Source: JBBKWJ01 sp037968895 (GTDB lineage: Bacteria; Actinomycetota; Acidimicrobiia; Acidimicrobiales; SZUA-35). From it: a stretch of 5,360 nt of DNA. How positions within the stretch are numbered: position 1 is the stretch's first letter; the number at the start of each line of letters is the position of its first letter. Position numbers and translations under genes: made by a program. Below, one piece after another: positions 5,115 through 5,360 of this stretch. The notes beneath the pieces are model-generated. The model was given only the letters and a program-made list of their open reading frames with translations. It was not told the origin of the DNA and ran no database searches. The stretch spans positions 1 to 5,360 of the forward strand of contig JBBKWJ010000098.1 of assembly GCA_037968895.1 (NCBI GenBank). The letters are read 5' to 3'.

Positions 5115-5360
5115 GCCGGTTTTGCGGCACAGTCTATCAGGGGCATCGTGGCACCCTGGGTGCCATAGACTGCGCGATAGACTGCCGATAGACTTTCTGA
5201 AGTCGCATTCGTGGCAGCCCCTGAGCTCCGCTTTGGGCACCAAAAGCCGATCCGACGAGCAGCGCATCGACAGCCGAAACCTCGCAAAACGGATGAGAGC
5301 GTCAACCGATCCAGAACCGCATCCGCACCACCCGCATGACCACGACCAGCAAGGGTGGTC
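5115..5360. other. Region after the tRNA operon with no supportable gene
   Basis: Apart from the repeat cluster at 5130-5194 and a further inverted pair CAGGGGC/GCCCCTG (5138-5144, 5217-5223), nothing is clearly functional. Several frames stay open to the right edge because the DNA is GC-rich. An ATG at 5293 opens a short His-rich frame (residues include HPHHPHDHD) that leaves the window after 22 codons. It has no ribosome site, so it is not called, though it could be the start of a gene continuing to the right. Confidence 0.5.
5130..5194. repeat. Cluster of ATAGACT repeats with a nested GGCACCC palindrome
   Basis: ATAGACT occurs in direct orientation at 5165-5171, 5177-5183 and 5188-5194 (steps of 12 and 11 bases), and once inverted at 5131-5137. 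CAGTCTAT (5130-5137) and ATAGACTG (5165-5172) bracket a perfect inverted repeat, GGCACCC-T-GGGTGCC (5150-5164), directly joined to the second arm. Spacing near one helical turn suggests a protein-binding array such as an operator or recombinase arm sites, but no partner gene is visible in the window. Confidence 0.5.

Noticed and set aside
5037..5267. Minus-strand open frames of 76 and 82 codons after tRNA-Lys
   Set aside because: They read antisense through the terminator and into tRNA-Lys. The WDLNPEPAD ending is the well-known false translation of a tRNA T arm.
5293..5360. Start of a His-rich protein
   Set aside because: Only 22 codons are visible, with no ribosome binding site and no family match; the right-hand sequence is needed.

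Overview
The window looks like a chromosomal segment of a GC-rich actinobacterium (Actinomycetota). The evidence is a secreted Rpf-like transglycosylase domain, a 13E12-type DUF222/HNH protein, an apparently leaderless promoter, and a LexA box of the mycobacterial type. The DUF4214 plus Rpf-like combination and the moderate GC would fit Acidimicrobiia or a related lineage, but that placement is inference.

Left part (1-2156, minus strand): a 3'-incomplete M20-family metallohydrolase (start at 1310) lies 45 bases downstream of a secreted protein with two DUF4214-type repeats and a C-terminal Rpf-like transglycosylase domain (1356-2156). The two may be co-transcribed. Bases 2157-2486 form a divergent intergenic region. 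It probably carries the promoter and a long leader of the Rpf-like gene, plus the start region of the next gene.

Centre (2487-3344, plus strand): a single-pass membrane protein with a proline-rich, presumably cytoplasmic N-terminus and a small extracytoplasmic domain, followed by tRNA-Arg(UCU).

Right part (3345-5360): a minus-strand DUF222/HNH endonuclease gene ends flush against the 3' end of tRNA-Arg. Its promoter carries a near-consensus actinobacterial SOS box directly beside the -10 element. Beyond it lie tRNA-His(GUG) and tRNA-Lys(CUU) on the plus strand. The spacer between them is almost entirely a 23-bp imperfect hairpin capped by a GAAA loop. A strong intrinsic terminator follows tRNA-Lys, then a short region rich in direct and inverted repeats with no supportable gene.

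The two most distinctive signals are the SOS-box control of the HNH gene that sits between tRNA genes, and the structured tRNA-His/tRNA-Lys spacer. No complete new multi-gene system (defence island, CRISPR or similar) is visible.
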